From [Mycobacterium] fortunisiensis (GTDB lineage Bacteria; Actinomycetota; Actinomycetes; Mycobacteriales; Mycobacteriaceae), in contig NZ_VOMB01000014.1 of the NCBI RefSeq assembly GCF_019050325.1, positions 32,552-96,551 on the forward strand: a stretch of 64,000 nucleotides of DNA. Reading direction: 5' to 3'. The first letter of the stretch is position 1. Every line of letters starts with the position of its first letter. The translations under genes were made by a program, and so were the position numbers. This document shows, piece after piece, positions 1 through 8,947 of this stretch. Below the pieces are notes generated by a model, which saw nothing but the letters and a program-made list of their open reading frames with translations, ran no database searches and was not told the origin of the DNA.

Positions 1-848
1 TAGGTGAAGGCCCACCGGCCCTTGTCACAGTTCCACTCCTCGTTGACCTCCGGATCGTCACCGGCCAAGCGGCGCAGCACTTTGCCGCGCCGGTGGTCGG
101 TGCGCTGGGCGCAACCCGAGGCGCAGTGCTCACACACGCTCGGGCTGGAGACCAGATCGAACGGCCGGGCCCGGAACCGGTAGGCCGTCCCGGTGAGTGC
201 CCCGACCGGGCAGATCTGCACGGTGTTGCCCGAGAAATACGACTGGAACGGTTCGTTCGGTGCGATACCGACCTGTTGCAGCGCACCGCGTTCCAGCAGT
301 TCGATGAAGGGATCCCCGGCGATCTGTGCGGAGAACCGGGTGCAGCGTGCGCACAGCACGCACCGTTCGCGATCCAACAACACCTGCGTGGAGATGCTGA
401 TCGGCTTCGGGTAGGTCCGCTTGACGTCCTCGAAGCGAGTTTCCGGGCGGCCGTTGGACATTGCCTGGTTCTGCAGGGGGCACTCGCCACCCTTGTCACA
501 GATCGGGCAGTCCAGCGGATGGTTGATCAACAGCAGTTCCATCACACCGCGCTGGGCCTTGTCGGCGGACTCGGAGCTGTGCTGGGTGTGCACCACCATG
601 TCGGGGCTGACGGTGGTGGTGCACGAGGCCATCGGTTTGCGCTGCCCTTCGATCTCGACCAGGCATTGCCGGCAGGCCCCGACCGGATCGAGCAACGGGT
701 GATCGCAGAACCGGGGGATCTGGATGCCCATCAGTTCGGCGGCGCGGATCACCAAGGTGCCCTTGGGGACACTGATCTGTTCACCGTCGATGGTCAGTGA
801 CACCATCTCCACCGGCGGGGTGTCCTTGGCGGGCTCAGCCAGTGTCAT
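1..848 (-). CDS. nuoG: NADH-quinone oxidoreductase subunit G, N-terminal part (cut by window edge)
   Basis: This is the iron-sulfur electron-wire subunit of complex I, in the peripheral arm on the cytoplasmic side. About 282 N-terminal residues are visible and the frame runs off the window at base 1. It opens [20 protein letters not shown], then shows the ferredoxin-like [2Fe-2S] motif [15 protein letters not shown] and the cluster-binding run [18 protein letters not shown]. Further motifs are [11 protein letters not shown] and CEHCASGCA. The ATG at 848 follows a purine-rich AAGGAAAGGG stretch. It is the last visible gene of a nuoA-G operon on this strand. A palindrome lies between it and nuoF. 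Confidence 0.95.
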   Translation of the reverse strand, partial: MTLAEPAKDTPPVEMVSLTIDGEQISVPKGTLVIRAAELMGIQIPRFCDHPLLDPVGACRQCLVEIEGQRKPMASCTTTVSPDMVVHTQHSSESADKAQRGVMELLLINHPLDCPICDKGGECPLQNQAMSNGRPETRFEDVKRTYPKPISISTQVLLDRERCVLCARCTRFSAQIAGDPFIELLERGALQQVGIAPNEPFQSYFSGNTVQICPVGALTGTAYRFRARPFDLVSSPSVCEHCASGCAQRTDHRRGKVLRRLAGDDPEVNEEWNCDKGRWAFT

Positions 849-868
849 GCGCGTCCCCCTTTCCTTCC

Positions 869-928
869 GCGAGCAGACATAAAACTGCCCAAATTGGCGC
901 AAAAATAGGCAGTTATGTGTCTGCTCGC
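869..928. repeat. Imperfect 21-bp inverted repeat between nuoF and nuoG
   Basis: The arms 869-889 and 908-928 are reverse complements except for two or three positions. The outer part is GCGAGCAGAC and the inner part ends ACTGCC. The loop is A-rich, about 18 nt. It sits inside an operon, so it is more likely an RNA stem affecting nuoG expression or mRNA ends than a simple end-of-operon terminator. Palindromes with related outer or inner words occur at 29028 and 34714. Confidence 0.75.
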
Positions 929-944
929 GGTGAGAAACATCGGT

Positions 945-2261
945 CTACGCACCTGCCCCTTCGGTCGCCATCAACGTCGACGCGTGCGGATCGAACGGGC
1001 ATCCACCGCTCAGGTGCGCCAGATACTCGTCCCGGAAGTACTTGATCGAGGACATCACCGGGGTGGCCGCACCGTCACCCAAGGCGCAGAAGGACTTTCC
1101 GAAGACGGTGTCGGCGATGTCGAGCAGTTTGTCGATGTCCTCCTGGCTGCCCGCGCCGGTCTCCAGCCGCGCATAGATCTGGTCCAGCCAGTAAGTGCCC
1201 TCTCGGCACGGCGTGCATTTGCCGCAGGATTCGTGGGCGTAGAACTGTGTCCAGCGCCGCACCGCGCGCACCACGCAGGTGGTTTCGTCGAAAATCTGCA
1301 GCGCTTTGGTGCCGAGCATGGATCCGACTGAGGCCATGCCCTCGTAATCCAGTGGCACGTCGATGTGTTCGGCGGTCAGCAGCGGGGTGGACGAACCTCC
1401 GGGCGTCCAGAACTTGAGAGTGTGCCCGTCGCGGACACCGCCGGCGTAGTCGAGCAGTTCCCGCAGAGTGATACCCAGCGGTGCTTCATACTGCCCGGGC
1501 CGGTTGACGTGACCGGACAGCGAATACAACGTGAAGCCGGGAGATTTCTCCGAGCCCATCGAGCGGAACCAATCCATCCCGTTGACCAGGATCGGCGGCA
1601 CGCTGGCGATCGACTCGACATTGTTGACCACAGTCGGGCAGGCGTACAGGCCGGCGACCGCGGGAAACGGTGGCCGCAACCGTGGTTGACCGCGACGCCC
1701 TTCCAGGGAATCCAGCAGGGCGGTCTCCTCGCCACAAATGTAGGCGCCGGCCCCGGCATGCACGGTCAGCTCGAGATCGAAGCCCGAACCGAGTATGTCG
1801 GTGCCCAGATAGCCTTCCGCGTACGCCTCGGCCACCGCGGCCTGCAGGCGCCGCAGCACTGGTACCACTTCACCGCGGACGTAGATGAAAGCGTGGCGGG
1901 CCCGGATCGCGTACGCCGCGATGATCACACCCTCGATCAGGAAATGCGGCGTGGTCAGCAGGAGTGGAATATCTTTGCACGTCCCGGGTTCGGACTCATC
2001 GGCGTTGACCACGAGATAGTGCGGCTTGGCGCCGGCCCCCTCGTCGCCCTGGGGGATGAACGACCATTTGGTGCCGGTCGGGAAGCCCGCACCGCCGCGT
2101 CCGCGCAGACCGGAATCCTTCACCAGCGCGATGACGTCGTCCGGTGCCATGGTCAGGGCTCGTCGCAGACCCCGGTAGCCGTCGTGACGAAGGTAGGCGG
2201 CCAGCGTCCACGGCTCCGGTTCGTCCCAGAACCGGCTCAATACCGGGGTCAGCGGGGTCAT
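945..2261 (-). CDS. nuoF: NADH-quinone oxidoreductase subunit F
   Basis: Subunit that binds NADH and FMN and carries a [4Fe-4S] cluster. It starts electron transfer in complex I. The 438-residue product begins MTPLTPVLSRFWDEPEPWTL and has the FMN/NADH loop GLRGRGGAGFPTGTKW. Near the C-terminus is the cluster motif ESCGKCTPCREGT. Length and motifs are normal for the family. The ATG at 2261 overlaps the nuoE stop by 4 bp (ATGA), which fixes the start and implies translational coupling. A longer in-frame reading upstream is not supported. Confidence 0.97.
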   Translation of the reverse strand: MTPLTPVLSRFWDEPEPWTLAAYLRHDGYRGLRRALTMAPDDVIALVKDSGLRGRGGAGFPTGTKWSFIPQGDEGAGAKPHYLVVNADESEPGTCKDIPLLLTTPHFLIEGVIIAAYAIRARHAFIYVRGEVVPVLRRLQAAVAEAYAEGYLGTDILGSGFDLELTVHAGAGAYICGEETALLDSLEGRRGQPRLRPPFPAVAGLYACPTVVNNVESIASVPPILVNGMDWFRSMGSEKSPGFTLYSLSGHVNRPGQYEAPLGITLRELLDYAGGVRDGHTLKFWTPGGSSTPLLTAEHIDVPLDYEGMASVGSMLGTKALQIFDETTCVVRAVRRWTQFYAHESCGKCTPCREGTYWLDQIYARLETGAGSQEDIDKLLDIADTVFGKSFCALGDGAATPVMSSIKYFRDEYLAHLSGGCPFDPHASTLMATEGAGA

Positions 2262-2989
2262 GCGGTCGGACCTGCCATCCCGGGAGTGGACATTCCGCGT
2301 TTTCGGGCTTCCCGTAGCCCGGCCAGCGTTGCCGCACCGGGTGCGCCGCCCGAAGTGTGCGGATTCGTCAGCCCGGCCAGGGTGCGGGCGGTTTCCCGGA
2401 ACGTGCACAGCGGCGCGCCGCGGGTCGGGGCCGGCGGTGTCCCGTTGCGCAGGCCGTCCACCAGATCCCGTGTCGACGACGGAGTCTGGTTGTCGTAGAA
2501 CTCCCAGTTGACCATCACCACCGGCGCGTAATCGCACGCGGCGTTGCACTCGACGTGTTCGAGGGTGACCCGGCCGTCAGGGGTGGTTTCGCCGGCGTGG
2601 ATACCCAGATGTTCCTGCAGCGCATCGAGGATCGCGTCGCCGCCCATGATCGCGCACAACGTGTTGGTGCACACCCCGACGAGGTAGTCGCCCGTCGGGG
2701 TGCGGCGGTACATCGAATAGAACGTGGCCACGGCGGTGACCTCGGCGTCCGTCAAACCCAACAACTCGGCGCAGAAACCGATCCCGGCCGGGGTCAGGCA
2801 GCTGTCCTCGGCCTGCACCAGATGCAGCAGCGGCAACAGCGCGGAGCGGGCTTCGGGGTAGCGGGCGATGATCTGCTCGGCCTCGGCGGTGAGCCGCGCC
2901 GTCACCGCCTCCGGATATGCCGCGGGCCCGTTGATCGGCGGGCCCGCTTCATCGGGGCGCTGCCCCAGCTCCAGGAACACTTCGCTCAT
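2258..2989 (-). CDS. nuoE: NADH-quinone oxidoreductase subunit E
   Basis: Thioredoxin-fold [2Fe-2S] subunit of the complex I electron-input module, partner of NuoF. The 243-residue product begins MSEVFLELGQRPDEAG. Cluster ligands are visible in CTNTLCAIMGG and HVECNAACDYAPVVMVN. The ATG at 2989 is preferred over an in-frame TTG at 3013, because the TTG lies inside the 32-bp repeat and the ATG directly follows a GAGGAGAC ribosome-binding site. The C-terminal tail beyond the domain is Ala/Gly-rich, as in other actinobacterial NuoE. It overlaps nuoF by 4 bp. Confidence 0.95.
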   Translation of the reverse strand: MSEVFLELGQRPDEAGPPINGPAAYPEAVTARLTAEAEQIIARYPEARSALLPLLHLVQAEDSCLTPAGIGFCAELLGLTDAEVTAVATFYSMYRRTPTGDYLVGVCTNTLCAIMGGDAILDALQEHLGIHAGETTPDGRVTLEHVECNAACDYAPVVMVNWEFYDNQTPSSTRDLVDGLRNGTPPAPTRGAPLCTFRETARTLAGLTNPHTSGGAPGAATLAGLREARKRGMSTPGMAGPTA

Positions 2990-2991
2990 CC

Positions 2992-3087
2992 GTGCCGTCT
3001 CCTCTTCGCGCAAGCGCTCATCGGTGCTGTCTCCTCTTCGCGCAAGCGCTCATCGGTGCTGTCTCCTCTTCGCGCAAGCGCTCATCA
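2992..3087 (-). repeat. Three tandem 32-bp repeats forming a minicistron chain at the nuoD/nuoE junction
   Basis: The copies are 2992-3023, 3024-3055 and 3056-3087, contiguous and nearly identical (copy 1 has one internal change). On the minus strand each copy carries an ATG, the word AGCGCTTGCGCG and a strong ribosome-binding site GAGGAGAC. The ATGs at 3085, 3053 and 3021 each open an 11-codon frame ([11 protein letters not shown], twice, then [11 protein letters not shown]). Each ends in a TGA overlapping the next ATG as ATGA. The first ATG overlaps the nuoD stop as TGATG, and the last TGA overlaps the nuoE ATG. The junction is therefore an unbroken termination-reinitiation chain, if translated. 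Confidence 0.85.
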
Positions 3088-4389
3088 GCGGTCAACTCCG
3101 CCCATCACCGGATCAATCGACGCCACCGCCGCGATGGCATCGGCGACCATGCCGCCTTCGCACATCGCCGCCACCGCTTGCAGATTCGTGAACGACGGGT
3201 CGCGGTAGTGCACTCGATATGGCCGGGTGCCGCCGTCGGAGACCATGTGCACACCCAGCTCGCCGCGCGGGGATTCCACCGCGACGTAGCACTGCCCGGC
3301 CGGTACCCGGATGCCTTCGGTGACGAGCTTGAAGTGGTGGATCAGCCCTTCCATCGAGTGGCCCATGATCTTGGCGATGTGTTCGGGGGAGTTGCCCAAT
3401 CCGTCCGGGCCGACCTTGAGATCGGCCGGCCACGCCAGCTTCTTGTCGCCGATCATCACGGGACCGTCGCCCATCTTCTCCAGCCGGTCCACACACTGCT
3501 CGACGATCTTGAGCGACTCCCGCATCTCCTTGACCCGGATGATGTACCGGCCGTAGGAGTCACAGCGATCATCGGTGATCACGTCGAACTCGTAATCCTC
3601 ATAGCCGCAATACGGTTGCGCGCGACGCAGATCGTGCGGCAGTCCGGTGGAGCGCAGTATCGGGCCGGTGATCCCAAGTGCCATGCAGCCGGTGAGATCG
3701 AGGTAGCCGACGCCGACCGTGCGGGCCTTCCAGATGTAGTTCTCGTTGAGCAGATCCTCCAGGTCCTGCAGGCGGTCCGGCAGCAGATCGAGCAGTGCCC
3801 GCACCTGGCCGAGCGCATCGTCGGGCAGGTCGGCAGCCAACCCACCCGGGCGGATGTAGGCGTGGTTCATCCGCAGCCCGGTGATCGACTCGAACACCCG
3901 CAGGATCTCTTCACGCTCCCGGAAGCCGTAGAACATGGCCGACATCGCACCCAGTTCCATGCCGCCGGTGGCCAGTGCCACCAGGTGCGACGAGATGCGG
4001 TTGAGCTCCATGAGCATCACCCGGATCACGCTGGCCCGCTGCGGAATATCGTCGGTGATGCCGAGCAGCTTCTCGACGCCCAGGCAGTACGCGGTTTCGT
4101 TGAAGAACGGCGCGAGGTAGTCCATCCGGGTGACGAACGTGACGCCCTGCGTCCAGTTCCGGTACTCCAGGTTCTTCTCGATCCCGGTGTGCAGATAGCC
4201 GATGCCGCAACGGGCTTCGGTGATGATCTCGCCCTCGATCTCCAGGATCAGGCGCAGCACCCCGTGGGTGGACGGATGCTGCGGACCCATGTTGACCACG
4301 ATGCGTTCCCCGGCGTGTTCGCGGGCCGCGGCCACCACGTCGTCCCAGTCCTGTCCGCCGACCACCACGACGGGGGATTCGGTGCTCAT
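3085..4389 (-). CDS. nuoD: NADH-quinone oxidoreductase subunit D
   Basis: The 49-kDa-type subunit. With NuoB it forms the quinone pocket in the connecting part of complex I. The product is 434 residues, beginning [17 protein letters not shown]. It contains the family signature [18 protein letters not shown] and the helix motif [12 protein letters not shown]. The C-terminus ends MGGVDR. The ATG at 4389 overlaps the nuoC stop as TGATG. Downstream its own stop overlaps the first minicistron ATG of the tandem repeat. Confidence 0.97.
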   Translation of the reverse strand: MSTESPVVVVGGQDWDDVVAAAREHAGERIVVNMGPQHPSTHGVLRLILEIEGEIITEARCGIGYLHTGIEKNLEYRNWTQGVTFVTRMDYLAPFFNETAYCLGVEKLLGITDDIPQRASVIRVMLMELNRISSHLVALATGGMELGAMSAMFYGFREREEILRVFESITGLRMNHAYIRPGGLAADLPDDALGQVRALLDLLPDRLQDLEDLLNENYIWKARTVGVGYLDLTGCMALGITGPILRSTGLPHDLRRAQPYCGYEDYEFDVITDDRCDSYGRYIIRVKEMRESLKIVEQCVDRLEKMGDGPVMIGDKKLAWPADLKVGPDGLGNSPEHIAKIMGHSMEGLIHHFKLVTEGIRVPAGQCYVAVESPRGELGVHMVSDGGTRPYRVHYRDPSFTNLQAVAAMCEGGMVADAIAAVASIDPVMGGVDR

Positions 4390-5084
4390 CAGTTGTAGGA
4401 CCTCCGCTGGTCGGGCGGCGGGATCTGCGCGCCGTGGTACTCGACCGGGATGCCGCCCAGCGGATAGTCCTTGCGCTGCGGATGACCCACCCAATCGTCG
4501 GGCATCTCGATCCGGGTCAATGCCGGGTGCCCGTCGAAGATCAGTCCGAAGAAGTCATAGGTCTCGCGTTCGTGCCAGTCGGTGGTCGGGTAGACCGCGT
4601 ACAGCGAGGGCACATGCGGATCGGCGTCGGGCGCGGCGACCTCCAACTGGATCCGGCGGTTGTGGGTGATCGACATCAACGGGTACACCGCGTGGAGTTC
4701 ACGGCCGGCGTCGTCGGGGTAGTGCACACCGCTCACCCCGAGGCACAGTTCGAACCGCAACTGCGGGTCGTCGCGCAACACGCTGGCGACCGCAGGCAAT
4801 TGGACCCGGCTCACCTCCAAGGTCAGCTGGTCGCCGTAGACCACCACCCGTTCGATCGACACCGCAAAGCGTTCCTCGCCGAGGACCTCGGCGAGCCGGT
4901 CCACCACCTCGTCGAAGTACTGGCCGTACGGGCGGGGGGAGCTGCCCGGCAGCGCCACCGACCGGACCAGGCCGCCGTACCCCGACGTGTCGCCGGTGCC
5001 CGACGCGCCGAACATGCCGTGGCGCGTCGCGATCACCTCGGGGCCGGGCCCGCTGCCCCCGCCGCCGCCATTCGTGGTGCTCAC
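4389..5084 (-). CDS. nuoC: NADH-quinone oxidoreductase subunit C
   Basis: The 30-kDa-type subunit of the connecting module of complex I. The product is 231 residues. It has a Gly-rich N-terminal extension ([15 protein letters not shown]) typical of mycobacterial NuoC, and the family motif [18 protein letters not shown] followed by the RKDYPLGG run. The GTG start at 5084 overlaps the nuoB stop by 4 bp (GTGA), which decides the start. Its stop overlaps the nuoD start. Confidence 0.96.
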   Translation of the reverse strand: MSTTNGGGGGSGPGPEVIATRHGMFGASGTGDTSGYGGLVRSVALPGSSPRPYGQYFDEVVDRLAEVLGEERFAVSIERVVVYGDQLTLEVSRVQLPAVASVLRDDPQLRFELCLGVSGVHYPDDAGRELHAVYPLMSITHNRRIQLEVAAPDADPHVPSLYAVYPTTDWHERETYDFFGLIFDGHPALTRIEMPDDWVGHPQRKDYPLGGIPVEYHGAQIPPPDQRRSYN

Positions 5085-5635
5085 CGCAGCAGCCCCTTGA
5101 GTTCGATGGTCGGGGTCACGGCCAGAGCGGCCTGTTCGGCCTCCCGGATGGCCTCGGCACGGTTGACCCCGAGCGGCATCTGCTGAATCTTGTCGTGCAA
5201 CTTGAGGATTGCGTGCAGCAGCATCTCGGGACGCGGTGGGCAGCCGGGCAGGTAGATGTCCACCGGCACCACGTGATCGACGCCCTGGACGACCGCGTAG
5301 TTGTTGAACATGCCGCCCGAGGACGCGCAAACCCCCATGGCCAGCACCCATTTCGGCTCGGCCATCTGGTCATAGATCTGCCGCAGCACCGGCGCCATCT
5401 TCTGGCTTACCCGGCCGGCCACGATCATCAGATCGGCCTGTCGCGGGGTGGCCGAGAACCGCTCCATCCCGAACCGGGCGATGTCGAAACGCGGCCCGGC
5501 GGTCGACATCATCTCGATTGCGCAGCAGGCCAAACCGAAGGTGGCCGGCCACAACGACCCCTTACGTACGTAACCGGCGACGGCCTCCACCGTCGACAGC
5601 AGGATGCCACCGGGCAGGCGTTCCTCTAGTCCCAA
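5081..5635 (-). CDS. nuoB: NADH-quinone oxidoreductase subunit B
   Basis: PSST-type subunit holding the terminal [4Fe-4S] cluster N2, which reduces the quinone. The product is 184 residues, beginning (TTG)[16 protein letters not shown]. It shows the paired-cysteine motif [10 protein letters not shown], then [10 protein letters not shown] and the [12 protein letters not shown] ligand run. The TTG start at 5635 lies inside the end of nuoA (10-bp overlap) and gives the N-terminus expected for mycobacterial NuoB. Upstream in-frame sequence encodes nothing recognisable. Confidence 0.95.
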   Translation of the reverse strand: MGLEERLPGGILLSTVEAVAGYVRKGSLWPATFGLACCAIEMMSTAGPRFDIARFGMERFSATPRQADLMIVAGRVSQKMAPVLRQIYDQMAEPKWVLAMGVCASSGGMFNNYAVVQGVDHVVPVDIYLPGCPPRPEMLLHAILKLHDKIQQMPLGVNRAEAIREAEQAALAVTPTIELKGLLR

Positions 5636-5994
5636 TTCAGGCCCCCTCGCCGCCATACGTAGGCGTACGCCACGAACACCGTGAGCATGAACAACAGCAT
5701 CTCCACCAGGGCGAACAGCCCGAGGCTGTCGAACGCCACGGCCCACGGGTACAGAAAGACGATCTCGATGTCGAACACGATGAACAACATCGCGGTCAGG
5801 TAGTAGCGGATCGGTATGCGTTGCCCGGACACGCCCGCGGCTGCGGGCTGCATCGGCTCGATACCGCACTCGTAGGCCTCGAGTTTGGACCGGTTGTAGC
5901 GGCGCGGACCGATGACGAGCGCGATCCCGACGGATACCACCGCGAACACCGCCGCGATCGCCCCGAGAACCAGGATGGGCGTGTAGAGATTCAT
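5626..5994 (-). CDS. nuoA: NADH-quinone oxidoreductase subunit A
   Basis: Small membrane subunit of complex I with three transmembrane helices, at about residues 5-27, 68-90 and 95-115. The product is 122 residues, beginning [18 protein letters not shown]. The conserved cytoplasmic loop has YECGIEPM and the second helix has [12 protein letters not shown]. This is the first gene of the nuo operon. The ATG at 5994 was chosen because the upstream in-frame stretch is Arg/Ser-rich and not membrane-like. Confidence 0.95.
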   Translation of the reverse strand: MNLYTPILVLGAIAAVFAVVSVGIALVIGPRRYNRSKLEAYECGIEPMQPAAAGVSGQRIPIRYYLTAMLFIVFDIEIVFLYPWAVAFDSLGLFALVEMLLFMLTVFVAYAYVWRRGGLNWD

Positions 5995-6040
5995 GCCACT
6001 TATCGCTCCCTCGCTGGGCTGTCGATGTGAGCTAACCCAC

Positions 6041-6046
6041 AGCCTA
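6041..6046 (-). promoter_or_regulatory. Possible -10 box of the nuo operon
   Basis: TAGGCT on the minus strand fits the mycobacterial TANNNT -10 consensus. It would start transcription near 6034, about 40 nt before nuoA. No convincing -35 was found. The 172-bp gap 5995-6166 holds no other gene. Confidence 0.35.
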
Positions 6047-6166
6047 GCGAGGTTTGCGGCTCGCGCCACACATTTTGGTTAGTATCGTTTCGTAACGGGG
6101 CAGCGCGTCGCTGCGGCCGCAGTCATGCCGTGAACAATCAACGGCAACAGGGCAATTCGCCCGAAG

Positions 6167-6565
6167 TTACCGAACCGGGCTACGGAGTAACGACACCACG
6201 GCATCGCTGAGACGGATCGGATCGATCGGGTGCGGCACCGCCGCTTCTGCCTGTGACCAGCTGGCCAGCCAGGCGTCGTCGGGTCGTCCGGTCAGCACCA
6301 GGATCGGCGGGCAGTCGGCGATCTCGTCCTTGAGCTGCTTGGCCACCCCCATGCCGCCGGCCGGGGTGGCTTCGCCGTCGAGGATGGCCAGGTCGAACCC
6401 GCCGCCGTCCATCTGGGAGATGACCATCGGTGCCGTGGCGATCTCGGTGTAGTCGAGTTCGGGAAGCTCGGGGTGCACCCGTTTGCCGAGGGCGAGTCGT
6501 ACCTGTTCGCGGGTGCGCGGATTGTCGCTGTACACCAGGATGCGCAGCGGCGCGGTACCGGCCAT
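6167..6565 (-). CDS. Atypical response-regulator receiver protein (Rv3143-like)
   Basis: Single receiver-domain protein of 132 residues with no output domain. It begins MAGTAPLRILVYSDNPRTRE. The phospho-acceptor region reads LAILDGEATP and the next strand ILVLTGRPDD. The conserved lysine position reads AVPHPIDP, so the usual Lys seems to be His, and the acidic pocket near residue 14 reads YSDN. It may be a pseudo-receiver or a protein-protein adaptor. Position directly upstream of nuoA, on the same strand, matches Rv3143 in M. tuberculosis. Confidence 0.85.
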   Translation of the reverse strand: MAGTAPLRILVYSDNPRTREQVRLALGKRVHPELPELDYTEIATAPMVISQMDGGGFDLAILDGEATPAGGMGVAKQLKDEIADCPPILVLTGRPDDAWLASWSQAEAAVPHPIDPIRLSDAVVSLLRSPVR

Positions 6566-6629
6566 GGTGCCGATGCTAATGCGAACGACGACGCCGGCCG
6601 CGCAACTCAGCGAATTCTGTTGCGTTGCA

Positions 6630-7145
6630 TCAGACTCGGGTGAACACGAGTTCACCGGACAGAATCGTCGTCGGGCCGACCATCCCGAGCAGGTCACCCG
6701 ACACGCCGAAGTCGTCCCGATGCACCTCGCACCGACCCGACAGCCGCAGCGCGCCGTCGTCGAGAGCGTCCACATCGACAGGTATTTCGATGGGCTTCGA
6801 CACGCCGCGGACGGTCAGGTCCGCCGTCAGTCGCACCCGGTCGTCGGATGGCTCCAAGCCCGTCACCTGCACCGTGATGTCCGGATGACCCTCGACATCG
6901 AAGAAATCGGCGGACCGCAGATGGTTGTCCCGTTTGCCGATCCCGGTGCGCACAGAGGCCGCGTCGATCACCACCCGGCCGATCACCCCGGCACCGGCAG
7001 AGCCCTCACCACGGAATTCGGTGAACTGCCCGGTGACGGTGGCCAGGCCCCACAGCGTCTTGTTCCGGAACGTCACCGTGGACCGGTCCGGAACCAGAAT
7101 CCAGTTTCCGGCGCTGACGGTCAGGATGTCGCTGGTCGTGGCCAT
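6630..7145 (-). CDS. YceI family lipid-binding-like protein
   Basis: The product is 171 residues with the YceI beta-barrel pattern: WILVPDRSTVTFRNKTLWG near the N-terminus, then SADFFDVEGHPDITVQ and VRGVSKPIEIPV in the family order. YceI proteins bind isoprenoid or fatty amides in a hydrophobic pocket. No signal peptide is visible, so it is probably cytoplasmic. The ATG at 7145 has a nearby GGAG. It lies 40 nt after a SnoaL-like gene and may be the last gene of the ten-gene operon that begins at 15291. Confidence 0.85.
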   Translation of the reverse strand: MATTSDILTVSAGNWILVPDRSTVTFRNKTLWGLATVTGQFTEFRGEGSAGAGVIGRVVIDAASVRTGIGKRDNHLRSADFFDVEGHPDITVQVTGLEPSDDRVRLTADLTVRGVSKPIEIPVDVDALDDGALRLSGRCEVHRDDFGVSGDLLGMVGPTTILSGELVFTRV

Positions 7146-7185
7146 GGCACCTCCATTTTCGCTCCGATCGGGTGAACAGCTCGGT

Positions 7186-7629
7186 TCAGGCGAACAACGG
7201 CGCCATGTCCTTCGGATCGAAGTACTCATCGATGCGGTGGATAAGACCGTCGGTACCCACTTTGATCACGATGCACACCCGCAATGCGATCAACGTGCCG
7301 TCGGGTGCGCCGGCGTGCAGGACGTGCTGCTGGACGAATCCGCCGTGGAAGAACTGCCGATCGAGCACATCGTAGCGACGCTCGGTGGTCGCGTTGATGA
7401 ACCAGTCGATGACCTTCAACGCGCGAGTGCGGTCGCTGTCTCTGGCATCACCGGCGTGCCACACCGATACATCGTCAGCCCACAGCTGGGCCACCGCGGC
7501 CTTGTCTCCGCGCTCGATCGCGTCGAACAATCGGTGTGCGACGCCGTCGACGACTTCGGTAGGGGACATCATCGCCTCCTCGGTATGTGGCCAGTCTGCA
7601 CCCGGGTCCGCAGGCTCGGACAGGCTCAT
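7186..7629 (-). CDS. SnoaL-like / NTF2-fold protein
   Basis: The product is 147 residues with the SnoaL/ketosteroid-isomerase-like pattern: a helical start (VAHRLFDAIERGDKAAVAQL), then WADDVSVWHAG, and a C-terminal strand pair RVCIVIKVGTDGLIHRIDEY. Such proteins act as isomerases, cyclases or small-molecule binders; the substrate is unknown here. The ATG at 7629 overlaps the upstream DUF6285 stop by 4 bp. An internal ATG about 20 codons later fits the fold equally well, so the N-terminus is uncertain. Confidence 0.75.
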   Translation of the reverse strand: MSLSEPADPGADWPHTEEAMMSPTEVVDGVAHRLFDAIERGDKAAVAQLWADDVSVWHAGDARDSDRTRALKVIDWFINATTERRYDVLDRQFFHGGFVQQHVLHAGAPDGTLIALRVCIVIKVGTDGLIHRIDEYFDPKDMAPLFA

Positions 7630-7970
7630 GGCTCGTCGTAGCCGGGGTGTGCGGCGGCGAGCCGTTGGCGCACCAGGACCTGCAGACAGGCGGTCACGTC
7701 CTCGGCCCGATCATCGAGTTCACCGGCGCGGATTGCCGCGACCAGTGCGCCCTCGTCGCTGAATCCGATGTCGGCCAACGCCTCTTCGGCGGCCGAGGTG
7801 CCACTGCTGAGCAGTTCGCGTTCGACCATTCGCAAGGCGTTGGCGGCAACCCGGGCCTGGAACCTGACCGCAGCGGCGACGGTCTCACTGTCGCGCACCT
7901 CGGTGTCGAGGAATTCCGCCACGGCGGCCACCAACTCGGCTGCGCTCGGCCGCCCGTACAGGTTGTTCAC
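7626..7970 (-). CDS. DUF6285-type small protein (LvaB-like partner of the kinase)
   Basis: The product is 114 residues, helical, opening (GTG)NNLYGRPSAAELVAAVAE, with a central run ARVAANALRMVERELLSSG. I recognise it as the short actinobacterial protein found between APH-type kinases and acyl-CoA dehydrogenases. It resembles in size and position LvaB of Pseudomonas levulinate catabolism, which works with the kinase LvaA. The GTG at 7970 overlaps the kinase stop by 4 bp (GTGA), arguing for 1:1 expression and a complex. The functional assignment is inference from size, helical pattern and neighbours. Confidence 0.7.
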   Translation of the reverse strand: MNNLYGRPSAAELVAAVAEFLDTEVRDSETVAAAVRFQARVAANALRMVERELLSSGTSAAEEALADIGFSDEGALVAAIRAGELDDRAEDVTACLQVLVRQRLAAAHPGYDEP

Positions 7971-8947
7971 CAGCTGCTCCCGTCCAGCAGACACAACAGG
8001 TCCCACTCGGTTTCGCACACCCGGCGACCGATCGTGGCCAGCTCCACCGACCGGGTCTGCCCACTGAGATGCCGCTCGGCCTGATAGCGGCAGATGACGC
8101 CCCAGCGCAGCGTGGCCAGGACCAGCCACCAGCGGATGGCCGACCGGTCCAGAGTCTGCCCGCCGGCTTGCTCGTAGGCGGTCAGGAAGCTCTCGATGCT
8201 GCCCAGCCCACCGGCGCCGAGGTCGGCCGGGGCGCCGAACCGCCAGGCCCGGATGCAGAACCAGGCCAGGTCTTCGTAGACCTCGCCGAGGTGCACCAAT
8301 TCCCAGTCCAGTACCGCGGCCAGCCCGGTGTCGTCCACGATGAGATTGCCCATCCGGAAATCGCCGTGTACCAGGCGCAATTCCGATGGCGGAGGCCGGT
8401 TGGCCGCCAGCCAACGAAATACCCACTCGAAAGTGGCGGTGGTATCGCCCATCTCGTCGAGTTGGGCGCGCCACTGGGAAACCTGGTCCAGTTCCACGAG
8501 GCCCGGCAGCGCCGGCGGATCACCCCGATGGATGGCGGCCAGCGCCTGTGCGCACTGGGTGAGAAGCCGCGCCCGGCCGTCATCGTCGAGCATCCGCTGA
8601 ATCCGGCGCACGATGGTCTCGCCACCGATGAAGTCACAGATCAGGAAGGGATCACCCAGCGCGGCAACGGAATCGTCGGCGATCAGCACGTGCGGGACCG
8701 GGGCGCCGGCCCGTGCCGCGGCCCGTTGCGCCCCCGCCTCCAGCTCCATTCCGGCATGGACCTCATCGGGCGCTCCGGTCCGCAGGATCAGCGGGCGCCG
8801 AGCCGAGTCGGTGACGGCATCGAAAGACCAGGTGGTGCGGCTGGCCCCGCCGGTCAACTCCCGCAGGTTCTCCACGCTCACCCCGGCGCCCAGCACCGGG
8901 GCCAGGACATCGACCAGCCGCGGAGCGAGCACGGCGGGGTCGGTCAC
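7967..8947 (-). CDS. APH-family phosphotransferase (LvaA / ACAD10-kinase-like)
   Basis: The product is 326 residues with an aminoglycoside-phosphotransferase fold. The catalytic loop is LRLVHGDFRMGNLIVDD and the metal-binding motif is VLDWELVHLGE. The N-lobe has the nucleotide-binding region (ASRTTWSFDA). These kinases, when next to acyl-CoA dehydrogenases, are not antibiotic-resistance genes. LvaA and the human ACAD10/ACAD11 fusions phosphorylate 4-hydroxyacyl-CoA so that the dehydrogenase can remove the hydroxyl. M. tuberculosis homologues have been labelled FadE36. The GTG start at 8947 overlaps the upstream dehydrogenase by 4 bp. Confidence 0.85.
   Translation of the reverse strand: MTDPAVLAPRLVDVLAPVLGAGVSVENLRELTGGASRTTWSFDAVTDSARRPLILRTGAPDEVHAGMELEAGAQRAAARAGAPVPHVLIADDSVAALGDPFLICDFIGGETIVRRIQRMLDDDGRARLLTQCAQALAAIHRGDPPALPGLVELDQVSQWRAQLDEMGDTTATFEWVFRWLAANRPPPSELRLVHGDFRMGNLIVDDTGLAAVLDWELVHLGEVYEDLAWFCIRAWRFGAPADLGAGGLGSIESFLTAYEQAGGQTLDRSAIRWWLVLATLRWGVICRYQAERHLSGQTRSVELATIGRRVCETEWDLLCLLDGSSW

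Noticed and set aside
2992..3087. Possible CRISPR-like repeats
   Set aside because: The copies are contiguous with no spacers and carry start codons and ribosome-binding sites of the nuo operon.
7967..8947. Aminoglycoside-resistance kinase
   Set aside because: The APH fold is shared, but the gene overlaps acyl-CoA dehydrogenase and DUF6285 genes, so it is a lipid-acid kinase by context.
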